Assembly: GCA_013368325.1 (NCBI GenBank)
Contig: JAACJK010000141.1
Coordinates: forward strand, 1 to 41,703
Origin: Ephemerocybe angulata
Lineage: Eukaryota; Basidiomycota; Agaricomycetes; Agaricales; Psathyrellaceae
Direction: 5' to 3'
Length of the DNA: 41,703 nucleotides
Within the stretch, counting starts at the first letter, position 1. The number at the start of each line of letters is the position of its first letter. The notes beneath the pieces were generated by a model. The model made no database searches. It was not told the origin of the DNA and saw only the letters and a program-made list of their open reading frames with translations. The translations under genes and the position numbers were made by a program. Below, one piece after another: positions 21,606 to 31,759 of this stretch.

Positions 21606-22946
21606 TTACATAGCTTCGATGCGAAGATCTGGGCGTTCGACACTGACCCATTTTCCATCTACAAGTTCTACCTGCCCTACGATTTCGTGTACACTCTGTT
21701 CAGGGCATATTAGCAACTCTAGAGCAGTCAGCTTATTGATCATCTCCTTCTCGGCATCATCCAGGGTGATCAGGGTGCTGAACGACGTTATACGCTCAGC
21801 AATGGTGAGCCAAGGCTGGAGGGGCGACCCCAAGTGGGCGCCATACAATTGGAGGTATATCTTGTAGCTCGTCCCGGAGAGCGTTTCGCCCATGTCCGGT
21901 GTACCGCCAGGAGAGAGGATGCAAATGAACGCCGAAGCGATATGGAGTCGGTAGCCCTCAGGCGGAGCGCCGCTTCCATAGGCAGTAACCAACTGAGCGA
22001 TACGCGGATGAATTCTGTCCTTGGCGTCGATGTCGTCCGTGGAAATCCCCAGGCGTATCTTTCGGCATGCAGGGGCGCGTACCCTGTCCAGGAACAACTC
22101 GAAGTCGGTGAAGGAGATATAAAGTTCGATCGAGGTGAGATGGGGGAGGGTGACGACCGTGACCTGGTTACTGATCCTAGCTCCCGGAGTGCGACCCCAT
22201 GCCAGTGTGGCAAGGTCCAATTCCAATTCTAGTGTGGTAAGAAGAGGGGTATGTTTAAGGAAGTCGACATGGTCAGCGAAAAGCGTGAAAGCTTTGGCGA
22301 CAGCTTCTGGTGAGCGGGCCTTGAAGCCCGAAAGGCGAAGAACTCGGAGATTCTCGCCTATCTTCAGGTCCTTCAGGTTAAGAAGGTTTCCTGGTTGAAG
22401 TATGAGGGAGGTTAGCGATGAGAGGTCTCCTCTAAAAAGGGGTGTGGGAAGCGAGAGAGGGGGAAAGGACGATAGCTCGAGGTGCTTCAGCCTTGGCATG
22501 CGGCTACGCCGCATTGCAACGCTGACTGGATTCTGATCGACTCCTTCTCTCGGCCAGTTTGTTGGGCAAGCCAGCGACAGCGACCCAATCTGGTCGTGGA
22601 ACTTGAGCACAGCGATGACTCCGGCGGTCCCAGGCATGATCTCGTCCCATCCGAACTGAAGGGGTAGGTTTTGGGATCTCCGGACCATTTCTTGGTTAAA
22701 ATTCGACATTTTTGCATCTTTAAGCATCGCTGCCCGCTCCTTGGACGATTTAGGGACTCGGAGAGCATGGGCCTTCCAAATGTCGGGGCAATTCTCGGTC
22801 GCAATCGTGCGCCAGCGCGAACAGACTTGAGAGATGGAAAGCGCGTCTTTGAATGAGGGATACGATTTGTCGACGAGGTGGATAAAGACGTATAGCAGCA
22901 CATCGTCGTTGAGGTCGTCGATTGGTTGGGGGGATGAGACGGACAT
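21606..22946 (-). CDS. F-box protein (446 aa, single exon)
   Basis: Probable substrate receptor of an SCF ubiquitin ligase. The first ATG in frame is at 22946-22944. The F-box lies at residues 8-60 (DDLNDDVLLYVFIHLVDK, ISQVCSRWRTIATENCPDIW), followed by a region with leucine-rich strands (MPRLKHLELSSFPPLSL, LSSLTSLILQPGNLLNLKDL, LRVLRLSGFKARSP), the standard layout of expanded agaricomycete F-box proteins. The frame is unbroken and shows no obvious intron. It is not closely similar by eye to the F-box gene at 18.7 kb, so the two are not a recent tandem duplication. Target unknown. Confidence 0.85.
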   Translation of the reverse strand: MSVSSPQPIDDLNDDVLLYVFIHLVDKSYPSFKDALSISQVCSRWRTIATENCPDIWKAHALRVPKSSKERAAMLKDAKMSNFNQEMVRRSQNLPLQFGWDEIMPGTAGVIAVLKFHDQIGSLSLACPTNWPREGVDQNPVSVAMRRSRMPRLKHLELSSFPPLSLPTPLFRGDLSSLTSLILQPGNLLNLKDLKIGENLRVLRLSGFKARSPEAVAKAFTLFADHVDFLKHTPLLTTLELELDLATLAWGRTPGARISNQVTVVTLPHLTSIELYISFTDFELFLDRVRAPACRKIRLGISTDDIDAKDRIHPRIAQLVTAYGSGAPPEGYRLHIASAFICILSPGGTPDMGETLSGTSYKIYLQLYGAHLGSPLQPWLTIAERITSFSTLITLDDAEKEMINKLTALELLICPEQSVHEIVGQVELVDGKWVSVERPDLRIEAM

Positions 22947-23344
22947 CGTGGTCGAAGGAGAAAGACTCAAAGAGCTCCGCTGGCGATCAGGCCTAATTTG
23001 ACCCTTGAGATGATCAGATGTTACGTACTTATTCGACCTCAGATTAGCACAGGGAACTCCCTTGCAAGACGACGTAGCCTAAGCTAGCGCACTTGAACAA
23101 TAATATACCTGGTCGAAAGGCGCACCCTTTAGGCTCGGAATATCGTTCCACTCACAATATACTAGTTCTCGAGGTCGCACGCTAGCCATTCAGGAACAGC
23201 TGAGCCTCAGTACAAATTACTTCGAAAGCATGGCGGCCATAAATATAATGAGAACGAGAACAATACATATAAATTTAATTAGAGAGAAATAGGAAACATT
23301 TCAAGGATATCCTACACATACTTGGCAAACACAGGTGCAAGATC
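22947..23344. other. Intergenic, AT-rich, no gene seen
   Basis: Upstream region of the F-box gene and the approach to the left arm of the inverted duplication. 23230-23300 is AT-rich. Nothing else is supported. Confidence 0.5.
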
Positions 23345-23353
23345 GTCGTGCTC

Positions 23354-23717
23354 AGGTCATGTCCAGGGTCTCATCATCCTACCTCCTGTTCAAATTCGTC
23401 TCCCGAGAGGTATGTATCCACCGGCTACCCCCCGCTTATGAAAAACTAACCTAAGTCGTACTTTCCCGGCCCCATTGACCGGCTTTTCGTGCCTCTTCTA
23501 CTAAGGAGGTGCGCTCTACCCCGCCATGGTTTATGTCATGCAGCATCATCAATACCTCCACCCCATTATCGCAACGCGCATGACCTTCCACGAATCCACC
23601 TACGGCATCTCCGTGCAAGTGGATGATTTACACGACCAGCAAACTCAATCCGTATGGGCAGAATACTCGAACGTGAGGCACCCCGACCTCGCAGAGGCGA
23701 AGCCAGCAGCCTCATGA
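23354..23717 (+). pseudogene. Internally deleted DUF6533-type membrane-protein gene fragment
   Basis: DUF6533-containing proteins are seven-helix-like membrane proteins of unknown function, greatly expanded in agaricomycetes. The fragment holds a transmembrane exon (SSYLLFKFVS), its intron with GTATGT donor, an exon matching YFRGPIDRLSCLFYEGGALY of the right-arm gene, and then runs straight into the cytoplasmic tail exon (PIIATRMTFH, SVQVDD, QTQSVWAEYS, VRHPDLAEAKP) ending at TGA 23715-23717. Compared with the right arm, the stretch encoding the last membrane segment (FYRDGLVYF) is deleted. Since an intron is retained, this is not a retrocopy. No N-terminal exons are seen upstream. Confidence 0.5.
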
Positions 23718-24675
23718 GCTAACCCTTGGTCGAACGTGACGTGATAGAGGATGGTGCCTTGGGTCAGACATGAGGTGGTACCCACGAATCGTGACATATC
23801 TACGACGAGAGTTAGAAGCTATGGATATGGGAGAGTCGAGAGCGTCTGCGCCTGCCCTCTCAGCACAATTTGCGGTGGCCCCAAACCCACCAAGGGGCTC
23901 TCCCGCTGCAAATACGGGTGGAAACAAAAGTCTTGGGCTACCAGTGACGGAAATATCGAGCCATACCCAAGAGAAACGACGAGACGACTGTCGAACTCGA
24001 CAGGGAAGCCACAGTCGAGCGAGTGACCTGAGCAGGATTCTGCGCGCAGGGAACTCTGGGTGGGTAAAATAATCGGTGCTTCATATTGATGAGAAGGGCC
24101 TTGGCTTCGCGCAGGGAGAGCCTTGAGTCGCAGTGGCGCCGCGTCGATGAGTGCCGGAAAGCCAGATCTACTAGATCTTCCGGAGCCATGCACCAGGAGC
24201 TGGAAGGACGGAGACGTCATACTGGAGATAAGCAGGTGGAGGAGGGAGGGCGACAAGGTGGCGATTGGAGGATGCCGCGAGTGTATGGGTGTCTTGTAGC
24301 ATCTTCCCTAGCCAGCCAAGAATAAGGACGTACCTAAGTGGCATCTGACGAGCGCCTCGACCCTATTACCGCTACAGATACTGCACAAGACACCTAGAGG
24401 GGTTAGTTGTGTACTGACGTACCTGGCATTAGAGGCATGGAAACGCATATGTACACACTGCTTTTGCCCCCGAACCGTAAGCACCCAAGCCGACGATCCA
24501 ATCACGATGTATTTCCCCTGCCTCAGCCCCGACCCCATGTACCATCGCTGCTCACCACGGTCTCGTAGGTGCAGTCGTCGTCGCCAGATAGAAGTGGGAG
24601 GGAAATGATGATGGGGGGAGGAAAGAAACGAGCGAACTCGAAATTGGGCCGCGTCGGTTTATGTAAGTGACAGAA

Positions 24676-24697
24676 CGACGCGTGACGTCACGCGTCG
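24676..24697. promoter_or_regulatory. 22-bp perfect palindrome with CRE core and two ACGCGT boxes (left copy)
   Basis: The half-site is CGACGCGTGAC, followed directly by its exact reverse complement. The centre is TGACGTCA, the full CRE/bZIP site, and each half holds ACGCGT, the MluI cell-cycle box core. The same palindrome occurs at 34578-34599 with matching flanks. Binding of any factor is inference. Confidence 0.7.
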
Positions 24698-24960
24698 GGG
24701 GCGAAGGCGCTTTGATCGCCGAACAACGACGCGACGCGTCTTTGGACGCGGCATCTCGATAAATCATGGCCAAATATCGTCTTGATTGATCTACACAGGA
24801 GTCTGGTGATACATTGCAGGCCACACATACTCGATACTCAGGCTTCAGGCGCAGTAACAGGCAACCGGGGGAGGTTATGAACTCATTGCGAGGGATGCGC
24901 TGTGCGAAACCCTTCGCACTCGAACTTGGCTATTAGCTGGGTAGAACTAAGCGGACGCCT

Positions 24961-26031
24961 CCTTCGTCGACCCAGACCTGGCATCGGATCAGGAATGGGA
25001 AAACATCAGAAACACCGTCGCCCAAAGAAAGCTCCATGGAGTCGGGACAGTGAGTAAAAAAGGAAACTCGAGGGGTGTCGTTGGTCGTTGGTCCCGATTT
25101 ACGAGTGAAGGGCGTGAGTGGATTGGGGATGTGTCGGTTATTGTGCGTCTCAGGATACTCTCTTCGTGTTATGCTCACATCCGCTTTAGCCTGAGGTCCG
25201 ACAGGTCATACCCAGGTCCCGTCGTACATCACTGGGGAACGTGGGGCAGGCTTGAGACGAAATGGTCTTAAGTTCCCTGACTGGCGTCCGATGACCTTCA
25301 CTTCGCTAAATTTGTACCCGGTAAATTACATGATATCAATCCAGTCTGTCAAGGTATAGAATGGCGTCTGGCTGGAATAATGGAGGGACGGACGGAGTAG
25401 ATGTCAGGTAGGGCGACAGTTTAACCTGGGTATTCGGCTTGCTCGGGACTACCCAAGTCCCGCTATCTTCGAGAACTGCCCCTGTTGTGCTGATCCTAGG
25501 AATTGGGTCAGCCTTGTACGTCTATAGTCCATAAATGCTCACAGGTAGACATTCGGTCCGTGCTGCGGTGTAGAATAAATCTGCCATTCAACCGTTGGGC
25601 TTTCATAGGCCGTGGGTTGGTGAGTGTCGCGATCCAGTAGACTTCTATTGCTTCGCAGTATTTATGGAAAATCCTCGATGCGCAGGTTTAGTGGCAATCT
25701 CACGAGTGGCGGGAAACATGATTCTTCTCTGCGCAAGCCATGTGGTGTCCTCGTCTTAAGTTCGTATAACTGAGAAGCGGCATGCCTGCGCTGACATTGA
25801 AAACTTGATCAAGGATACTGGAGGTATAGTATTCCCTAATATCGCAACCCTTAAATTCCGACGTGTGTGAACCAGAAGCTTACAAGCATACAGGTATTTA
25901 AGTGTTGGTAATATCACAGATATTGGACGTACGCACGACAAATAAAGTGTTATGAGATCCTGTGGGCATGTCGTTGCTTCCTTTTTTCGTTACGGCAGGT
26001 ATAAAGAGTGCTGGTATCGAAACGATTATAT
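24961..26031. other. About 1.1 kb without a supported gene
   Basis: Only short frames with no splice logic or recognisable protein. Nothing further is assigned. Confidence 0.5.
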
Positions 26032-26104
26032 GGTTCGATGGCGTAGTTGGTTATCGCATCTGTCTAACACACAGAAGGTCGCCAGTTCGAACCTGGCTCG
26101 AATC
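26032..26104 (+). tRNA. tRNA-Val(AAC)
   Basis: A complete 73-nt cloverleaf without intron. Acceptor stem GGTTCGA/TCGAATC (one G-U pair), D arm starting GCGTAGTTGG, anticodon stem TCTGT/ACAGA around loop CTAACAC giving anticodon AAC, variable loop AGGTC, and T arm GCCAG-TTCGAAC-CTGGC. A T-run follows at 26106-26110, as for a Pol III terminator. It decodes GTT/GTC valine codons. Confidence 0.93.
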
Positions 26105-26603
26105 ATTTTTGCCTTATCTTGCTTCGAGGTTATAACTTCCAGCTTAAAACGATTATACTGGTGGCTTTGGCCAGGCCGCCAACTGCCAATAATTGTAGAG
26201 TCGCATTACGATCGAATCACAGGGAGAGAGTTTTGGACCGCTCGACTTCCCGGACAGAGCCTTGACATTCCTCCTTTTGTCCGACCAAGTGCAAAGCGAG
26301 CACCTTGGTTTCATTTCTCTGGGGTTCGTGGTATTCTTAGATGGGTATCCAACTACTAGACTCGACTCGTTCCTCCTTCTGTGCATTCCCTTGGCACTCC
26401 CGGATGACCTAACCATTTTGCACGTCAAAGAAGGCGAGGTTGGAGGTCAGTTATGAAGCCCTTAAGGCATCGGGGCTTACAACGCGACGTAAGAACCATT
26501 GAGGCAGCCGAGCAAAGTCATCTAGGCGCGATGGCCAGCTGAGGAGAATGCCAGGGTGTAATCATCTCGCGTCATCGCCGGCCTCCGTGACCGAGGCTCG
26601 TCC

Positions 26604-26611
26604 TATATAAG
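26604..26611 (+). promoter_or_regulatory. TATA box (TATATAAG) of the protease-inhibitor gene
   Basis: TATATAAG lies 93 bp before the ATG at 26697; a C-rich leader follows. The position suits a strongly expressed fungal gene. Confidence 0.6.
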
Positions 26612-26696
26612 TCGCGGAAGAGCGTACATCAAAGGGCACCCATTCATCGCCAGCCTCCCCCACAATATCTTACTCCAAACACTCTGTTAGAACGCC

Positions 26697-27386
26697 ATGG
26701 AAGCATTGACTACTGGAGATTACCTCATTGTCAGTCTCGCCAACAAGCTCCCTGTTGGCCGTGCCCTGCGCGAGGATAGGAGCCTCAACCCCAAGAAGAT
26801 TATCACCTTGCCTCGTGACGAGGAGTCCCCCCGCGTACGTATCTAGCCCACAGGCCTCACTCCGCCAGTAGAGAGACAATTACTGACATTCTGTAATTTA
26901 TTGTTCAGTGGGTGATTGAAAAGGACTGGCAAGAGGGGGCCTACAAAATCAGTATCAGAGGAGGGACCGCCATCGAGCTAAACGGCCTCCTCTTTGCCGG
27001 CCTCATCCCAGACCTGCCGAACAATACTTGGAAGATTGAAAGCCAGCCCCAGCACGGAAAGAGCACGTACACGTGAGTATACAATTTTCTCTTGCAGTAG
27101 TTGTACCACTCACCAGCGCCGTCTCGTTGTGTCTTCCAGTATCAGCCTGGCCGGAGGCAATGGGTATGGAAAGGGCTGGGTCGTTCCTGATAATGTAGAC
27201 GAGGAAGGCACCCAGCTCGCTGTCAGGCCCCTGATAGTGCAGCCGAGCTACCCCCTCGCTATCCTCCTTTTGAGCTCTTTGAGATTACCCGTCTCGGTGA
27301 CGATGACTACTGAACGATGCGAAATTGTACTACATAGTAGAATGGACCTGGATTTGATTTGCATGTACTGTAGTTCGTGGATGTAG
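26697..27386 (+). CDS. I66-type serine protease inhibitor (beta-trefoil), last exon frameshifted
   Basis: Mushroom I66 inhibitors (cospin/LeSPI type) are ~150-aa cytosolic beta-trefoil proteins that block trypsin-like proteases and are thought to defend fruiting bodies. Exons 26697-26834, 26909-27072 and 27140 onward have good junctions (GTACGT, GTGAGT donors; TTCAG, TCCAG acceptors). Family features: MEALTTGDYLIVSLANKLP with VGRALREDRSL, KKIITLPRDEESPRWVIEKD, YKISIRGGTAIELNGLLFAG, and NTWKIESQPQHGKSTYTISL. No signal peptide, as usual for the family. In exon 3 the written frame ends abnormally at 27386 with a hydrophobic unrelated tail; the frame one base over continues as PFELFEITRLGDDDY and stops at 27313, giving a normal length of about 159 aa. 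The switch coincides with a five-C run at 27250-27254. So either one C is missing from the assembly or the gene carries a real frameshift. Confidence 0.75.
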
Positions 27387-28325
27387 CTACGCAATGGAGA
27401 AGATGACACTAGGTATTATTTCAAGAACAGACCCGGAAATTCACTGTCTGCTATAATCCTCGGCCGGGTTTTCGTTTTTCTTAGGTCGCCCTCCGATCAG
27501 ATAAGATAAGCTTATGAGTTGTGATAGGCGCCCATTACCCAATGGATATACTTGGTCACTGGCCACTGGGGTCGCCTTTTGAAGCTCACATACCTAAGGT
27601 TGGATATTTATTTCTCTTTTCTCGTAATATGCCTGGTAACCACTGGGTACAAATATGTTCCTTGCGATACCTTTGGCTAATGAAGTCGGAAAGACGCCCA
27701 CGTGGAGCAGGATCGTAACTACGCGATTACTGTCAGGTACAAGGGCTCCAAAAGACTACTTCAAGGTAAAGCAATATCTGGAGGAGGGATCGCTGTCGAC
27801 ACGTCATGGCCCAGGGTAATTAGTGCACTTCAATGCGGTGTATAGGTGGTTCTTCTCCGCTATATCACCCGAAAGTTATGATAGGTATCAGCGCATAGAA
27901 GAGTACAAATAGTAGTAGGCTGCGCAGACGTCCACATTTTCCCTCATGGACAGCCAGCTCCACGGTTCAGAAGAATTGATGGCCCGATCCAGGGTGATGC
28001 ATGTGAGCATTGAATCCTCTGCATTTATGATCCTTGATTATTGCTCCGTAACGTCCCTGTGCTATACTGACAGACCTGAACCAGTATGGACAAGGTAAAA
28101 AGACTTCTATAACGATACGGATGTCTATTTAACGTGTGCTTGTGGCTCAGTGGCACGCAGCACGGCCTTGGTGCGCATCAGCTTCAAAGGATGATCGTTG
28201 GAGTCCGCGTCTCACAGACCCACCGATACATAGCTCTATTACTATCTTACTACGATAGATGAGGAGGTTTGCAGTTGAGAGCTCTAATGCCTTGTGCATT
28301 CAAGATGACCCCTGCTACCTTTAAC
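27387..28325. other. About 0.9 kb with only gene-like scraps
   Basis: 27600-27810 on the plus strand, read with frame changes, gives FLAIPLANEVGK and then RNYAITVRYKGSKRLLQG, which has the spacing and feel of a beta-trefoil protein (inhibitor or ricin-B-like lectin) and may be a decayed relative of the upstream inhibitor. The rest shows nothing. No intact gene is supported. Confidence 0.3.
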
Positions 28326-28329
28326 AGGT

Positions 28330-28720
28330 GGAAAATATCTGGCCTCAGCCCAATTACAAGTTAGGGAAGATCCTTTTCCTCATCTCTCGGTACGCCAATA
28401 TTGGAAGGATAGCATTGGATATTCCATGTGAGTGACTCACAGTGCATAAATATTGAATTCTCTTGAAATCGTCGCAGCTTTACCTTTATATATCACCACA
28501 ACTTTGAAGGTACGTCCCATCCATGTGATATGAAGCACCCCTAATGATTGAGGCTTTACAGTCCTGCAACGCCGTAAACAGGGCTTTCCAAAGTGCGCAA
28601 GCGAGCTTCGTGGTTTGGATACGCATAACAGACCTTATTTTGCATCAGCATTTGTCGTTATTGGCGTGAATTTTCCGGAGGGTAAGGTGTCGTCGTCCAG
28701 TGAGAGAAAGACCATATCTG
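28330..28720 (+). pseudogene. N-terminal remnant of a DUF6533-type membrane-protein gene
   Basis: Short exons separated by intron-like spacers (donors GTGAGT at about 28430 and GTACGT at about 28501; acceptors CGCAG and TTACAG) encode IWPQPNYKLGKILFLISRY, then LYLYI..., then SCNAVNRAFQSAQASF and WIRITDLIL. The first motif is the signature of the DUF6533 N-terminal helix-loop (W-x-K-ILFL-x-RY). I find no start codon exon before it and no continuation to the later helices after about 28800, so it is a remnant. Confidence 0.4.
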
Positions 28721-29312
28721 ACATCGTGCCGACTGATAGCTATTTGTGGATAATCATATACGCACTGCTTGGGGGAGGCCAAGACACCTTGTCATTTTGC
28801 TAGGCGTCTACTTGGTCAGCAGCGTTGATATTCCTCTATGTACAGAACGATCTCATCCCGCTTCCCAGGCATTTACGATACCTATTCAGGTCCTACAGGG
28901 ATGGCTTTTTCATTAGAAGATGGTAGGATGGTGTCCAGCCTCCGTCCTCAAACGTCTCCGAAAGGTCTCTACTCACCGCCTGATCGCATCGCAGAATAAA
29001 CCAAGAGCATATGATCATAGAACCACTGACCGTTCCACACGACGCTTAACAGTGAGAATAATTCTCAAAATGAATCAGATGTTTCAAGTTCCCGGTTCGA
29101 AGGGAGTCGTATTGAGGCGTGTAGTCACAGTAGTGTGTGCGGACAAAACAGAAAGAACGTGTAAGTATGCAAAGAAGGAGCAGTAAGATTTCTCGACCTT
29201 GAACTGTCGGTCGTTATCAGCGGTATTAGTAGTAGCTGCCTTGCCCATGGCTCGACGAGTGTAGGCCCCAAAAAGAAAGCAGAAGACCCGAAAGTAGAGA
29301 GGAGGACGACGT

Positions 29313-31496
29313 TTAGCACTCGGGGGGGACGGTGGTATCGTCTATGAACTGGTCATCGGCGTTGAGTCCAAGACCACGGCTAGCGAAAGCCTTGAACAGC
29401 GTGCACTTGTTGGCGCCATTGAACCTGATCTGGTCGGCCTGGATCCACGCGTCGCGAGCTTGGACAACTGGAGAACATACAGATCAGTAGGGTTCTCACA
29501 GGGGCGATAATGTACTCACAGGTGGGTTGCATGGCTGGACAGCGAGCGCGTCGATGAACAGCCTCATAAAGACAACGTTGCCCTCGGGGGCGTCGGGGTT
29601 CGTGAGCTTCTCTTCACTGAAACCACGGGCTTGGACAAGTGCGTCTTGGACGTTGTGGAGCATGTTTGCCCAGACTTCACCGATGTCTGAAAGAAGTCAG
29701 CATTGCTATACGACGTCGCAAGATCGAGGATACGCACTGTGCACTTCTTGCTGCTTACGGATGGAGGAGTAGCGAAGGGTGTTGGTCTTAGCGTTGGTCG
29801 AGTAGGGAGCGGAGCGGAGACCTGCAGCTTGTTGGTAACGTACTTGCCAACGCCAAAGTCAGCGGTCTGCGCAGAGCTCTGGGACATCCAGCTATGGAAA
29901 AGGTTAGATCAGCCTGCTTCTTAGCAGTGGGTGGATACGCACTCGCCATGGCATCGCCCCAACCCTCTCCAAGTCCACCGGCCTCGAGGGTCTGCAGACA
30001 CCTTCCAGTTCCACCACCGGTCATGCGGTTCGTGAGACCGTGGGTGTACTCGTGAATGATGATGTCGTTCTCCATTGCACCGTCGCGGTTGGGGGTGGTG
30101 AGGTCCAGATGAACATGCGGCACTGTCCGGACTGGCCACTATCAAACGGTTAGCTCAAGACCAAATTGGGGAGGACAAGGAAGGGACGTACTCGGGAGGG
30201 GTAGCGAAGTTGGCATTGTTCGTTCCACTTCCGTCCTGAACGCTGATCTGCACGCGGTCATTCTGCTTTCACCCTTTCCGAGGTTGTTGCTCTGGAAGTT
30301 GAACGCCGACTCGGTAAAGCCGTACTTGTACCAGATGTCGTGCATCGTGTTGATGATGAAGAAGGCGTTGGTGGTCGAAGCAGCGATGTTGGAGGCGAGC
30401 GTCGGGTCCTTGGTGTCGTCGTACTCCGAGTTGAAGTTGAGAGTCGCGCTGGTCTCCGTAGACGGAGTCTGGCCACGGAAGGCGATGACATTGTTGCCGG
30501 AGGTGGTCGTAGAGTCGACACCCTGGCGCAAGGCGTGCCAGCCGAGAGGGAGGTGGTGAGATCCTCGGGTCCTGAAGGGTCTCGACACCCTCCGTGAAGT
30601 CGGTCTTCGTAGCCGGGAGGACGGTGTAGCTGGCGTGCGAGACGAAGTCGGTGACGGAGACGAGCTCACCGGAGTGGGCGTCGACGTAGGCCTCGTAGAA
30701 CGCACCCGACTCTGCGTCTTCGCTTGGATGACGTGCGTGAGGGCGACAGAGCCGTCGGACTTGACGAAGTACTCGAGGGTGGGTTCGGTCTCGTTGTGGA
30801 ATCGAGCGTCGAGCTGGTCCTCGATCTGGGGGAGAACTGACTGCAAGCCGACGGTGGGCTCAGATGGGGCGATCGAGGCTAGAAGAGTATGAGCAACACT
30901 CGAATGGGGATCTGGACTACGCACCGTTCTCGAGGTCGATGAGAGATGATCCCCAAGAAGCGACCTTGTCTCCGTTCAGGGCGACATTGCAAACTGCGTT
31001 GGCGAAGGTGATGTTGTTCTGTGACAGGTTTAATGAGTCTACTATTCAATAACGGAATACGATGATGAACATACGTGAGCCTGCTTGATGTACGCAAACC
31101 CAGTCTCGCCAGCAGTATATCCACTCTTCCACGCAACCTTGTCGTCGGTCCAACCAAGAGATGCAACATACGACATGGCGCTCTCCTTAAGGCTCGGCGC
31201 CACGAGGGAGTTACTGCCGGAACGGTTGCACCTGCGTCGCCGAAGGTCTGTCGAGCGTTATTGTCATGGTCAGTCCAGGTTCCGGGGATACAGGGAACAC
31301 CCAGAAGACACACCTTGAACTGAGACTTGGGGTGATACGACTCGACTTTCAAGCCCCGTCCGATCTCCCTACGACGATGGGTGGCATGGCGAAGCCAGGG
31401 TTGCTCGAAGGGTGCAGCGAGCGTGACGACCGAGCAGAGAAGGATAGTAGCAAGGAGCGTGGAGAAGACTTTGCTGAGAGTAGTCGTTACTGCCAT
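29313..31496 (-). CDS. Fungalysin, secreted M36 zinc metallopeptidase, frame broken at about nine sites
   Basis: Fungalysins are secreted zinc endopeptidases made as preproenzymes. ATG at 31496-31494 begins a signal peptide (residues 1 to about 27, core [14 protein letters not shown]) and propeptide ([31 protein letters not shown]). The catalytic part shows [33 protein letters not shown], the zinc site HEYTH (near 30041-30055) within [18 protein letters not shown], the third-ligand region [11 protein letters not shown], and [19 protein letters not shown]. The last exon ends at TAA 29315-29313. At least seven introns with GT-AG ends interrupt it. Single-base losses break the frame near 31220, 30722, 30568, 30549, 30268, 30104, 29944, 29827 and 29524; the conserved sequence continues in the next frame each time and no substitution stops are seen. 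Length as laid out, about 600 residues, is normal for M36. The upstream region (31560-31740) is pyrimidine-rich on the coding strand. Confidence 0.85.
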
Positions 31497-31759
31497 TGTC
31501 AAAATGGTTTCTTAGGTTGAAGAATGGAATGTAATGAGGGATAGATCAGGTCGAAGGACTACTTTTCTCTTGATGTACGAAACGAAAGCCGACGAGCCTG
31601 CCCGTTCACGCTCAGCGAGAAGGTAGAACTGAAAAGAAAGGAAAGAAGGAGAACGGGAGAGAGGAGGAACCGGAAACCGAGAGAGGAGGGAAGAAGGGAG
31701 AAGTAGAAAGCCACGGTCGCCGCACCGCTCCTTTTAACCTACATCAACCATTTCGGCGG

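Larger units (their letters stand above)
23345..24960. repeat. Left arm of a large imperfect inverted duplication
   Basis: Read left to right this arm contains: a DUF6533-type gene piece (23354-23717), a flank ending in GCTGCAAATACGGG (about 23905-23925), a ~0.6-kb block (about 24310-24930) with the 22-bp palindrome, and a 26-bp stretch beginning ATTAGCTGGG at about 24933. All four recur in the same order, reverse complemented, at 37425-33890. Stretches of 20-26 bp are identical between arms; overall the match is interrupted by indels. Confidence 0.75.

Noticed and set aside
23819..24256. 145-codon minus-strand frame in the left arm
   Set aside because: Not conserved in the right arm and begins with an alternative codon; the repeat explains the region better.
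28140..28235. A-box-like TGGCTCAGTGGCA, suggesting a Pol III gene
   Set aside because: No B box with GGTTCGA and no cloverleaf can be folded from it.
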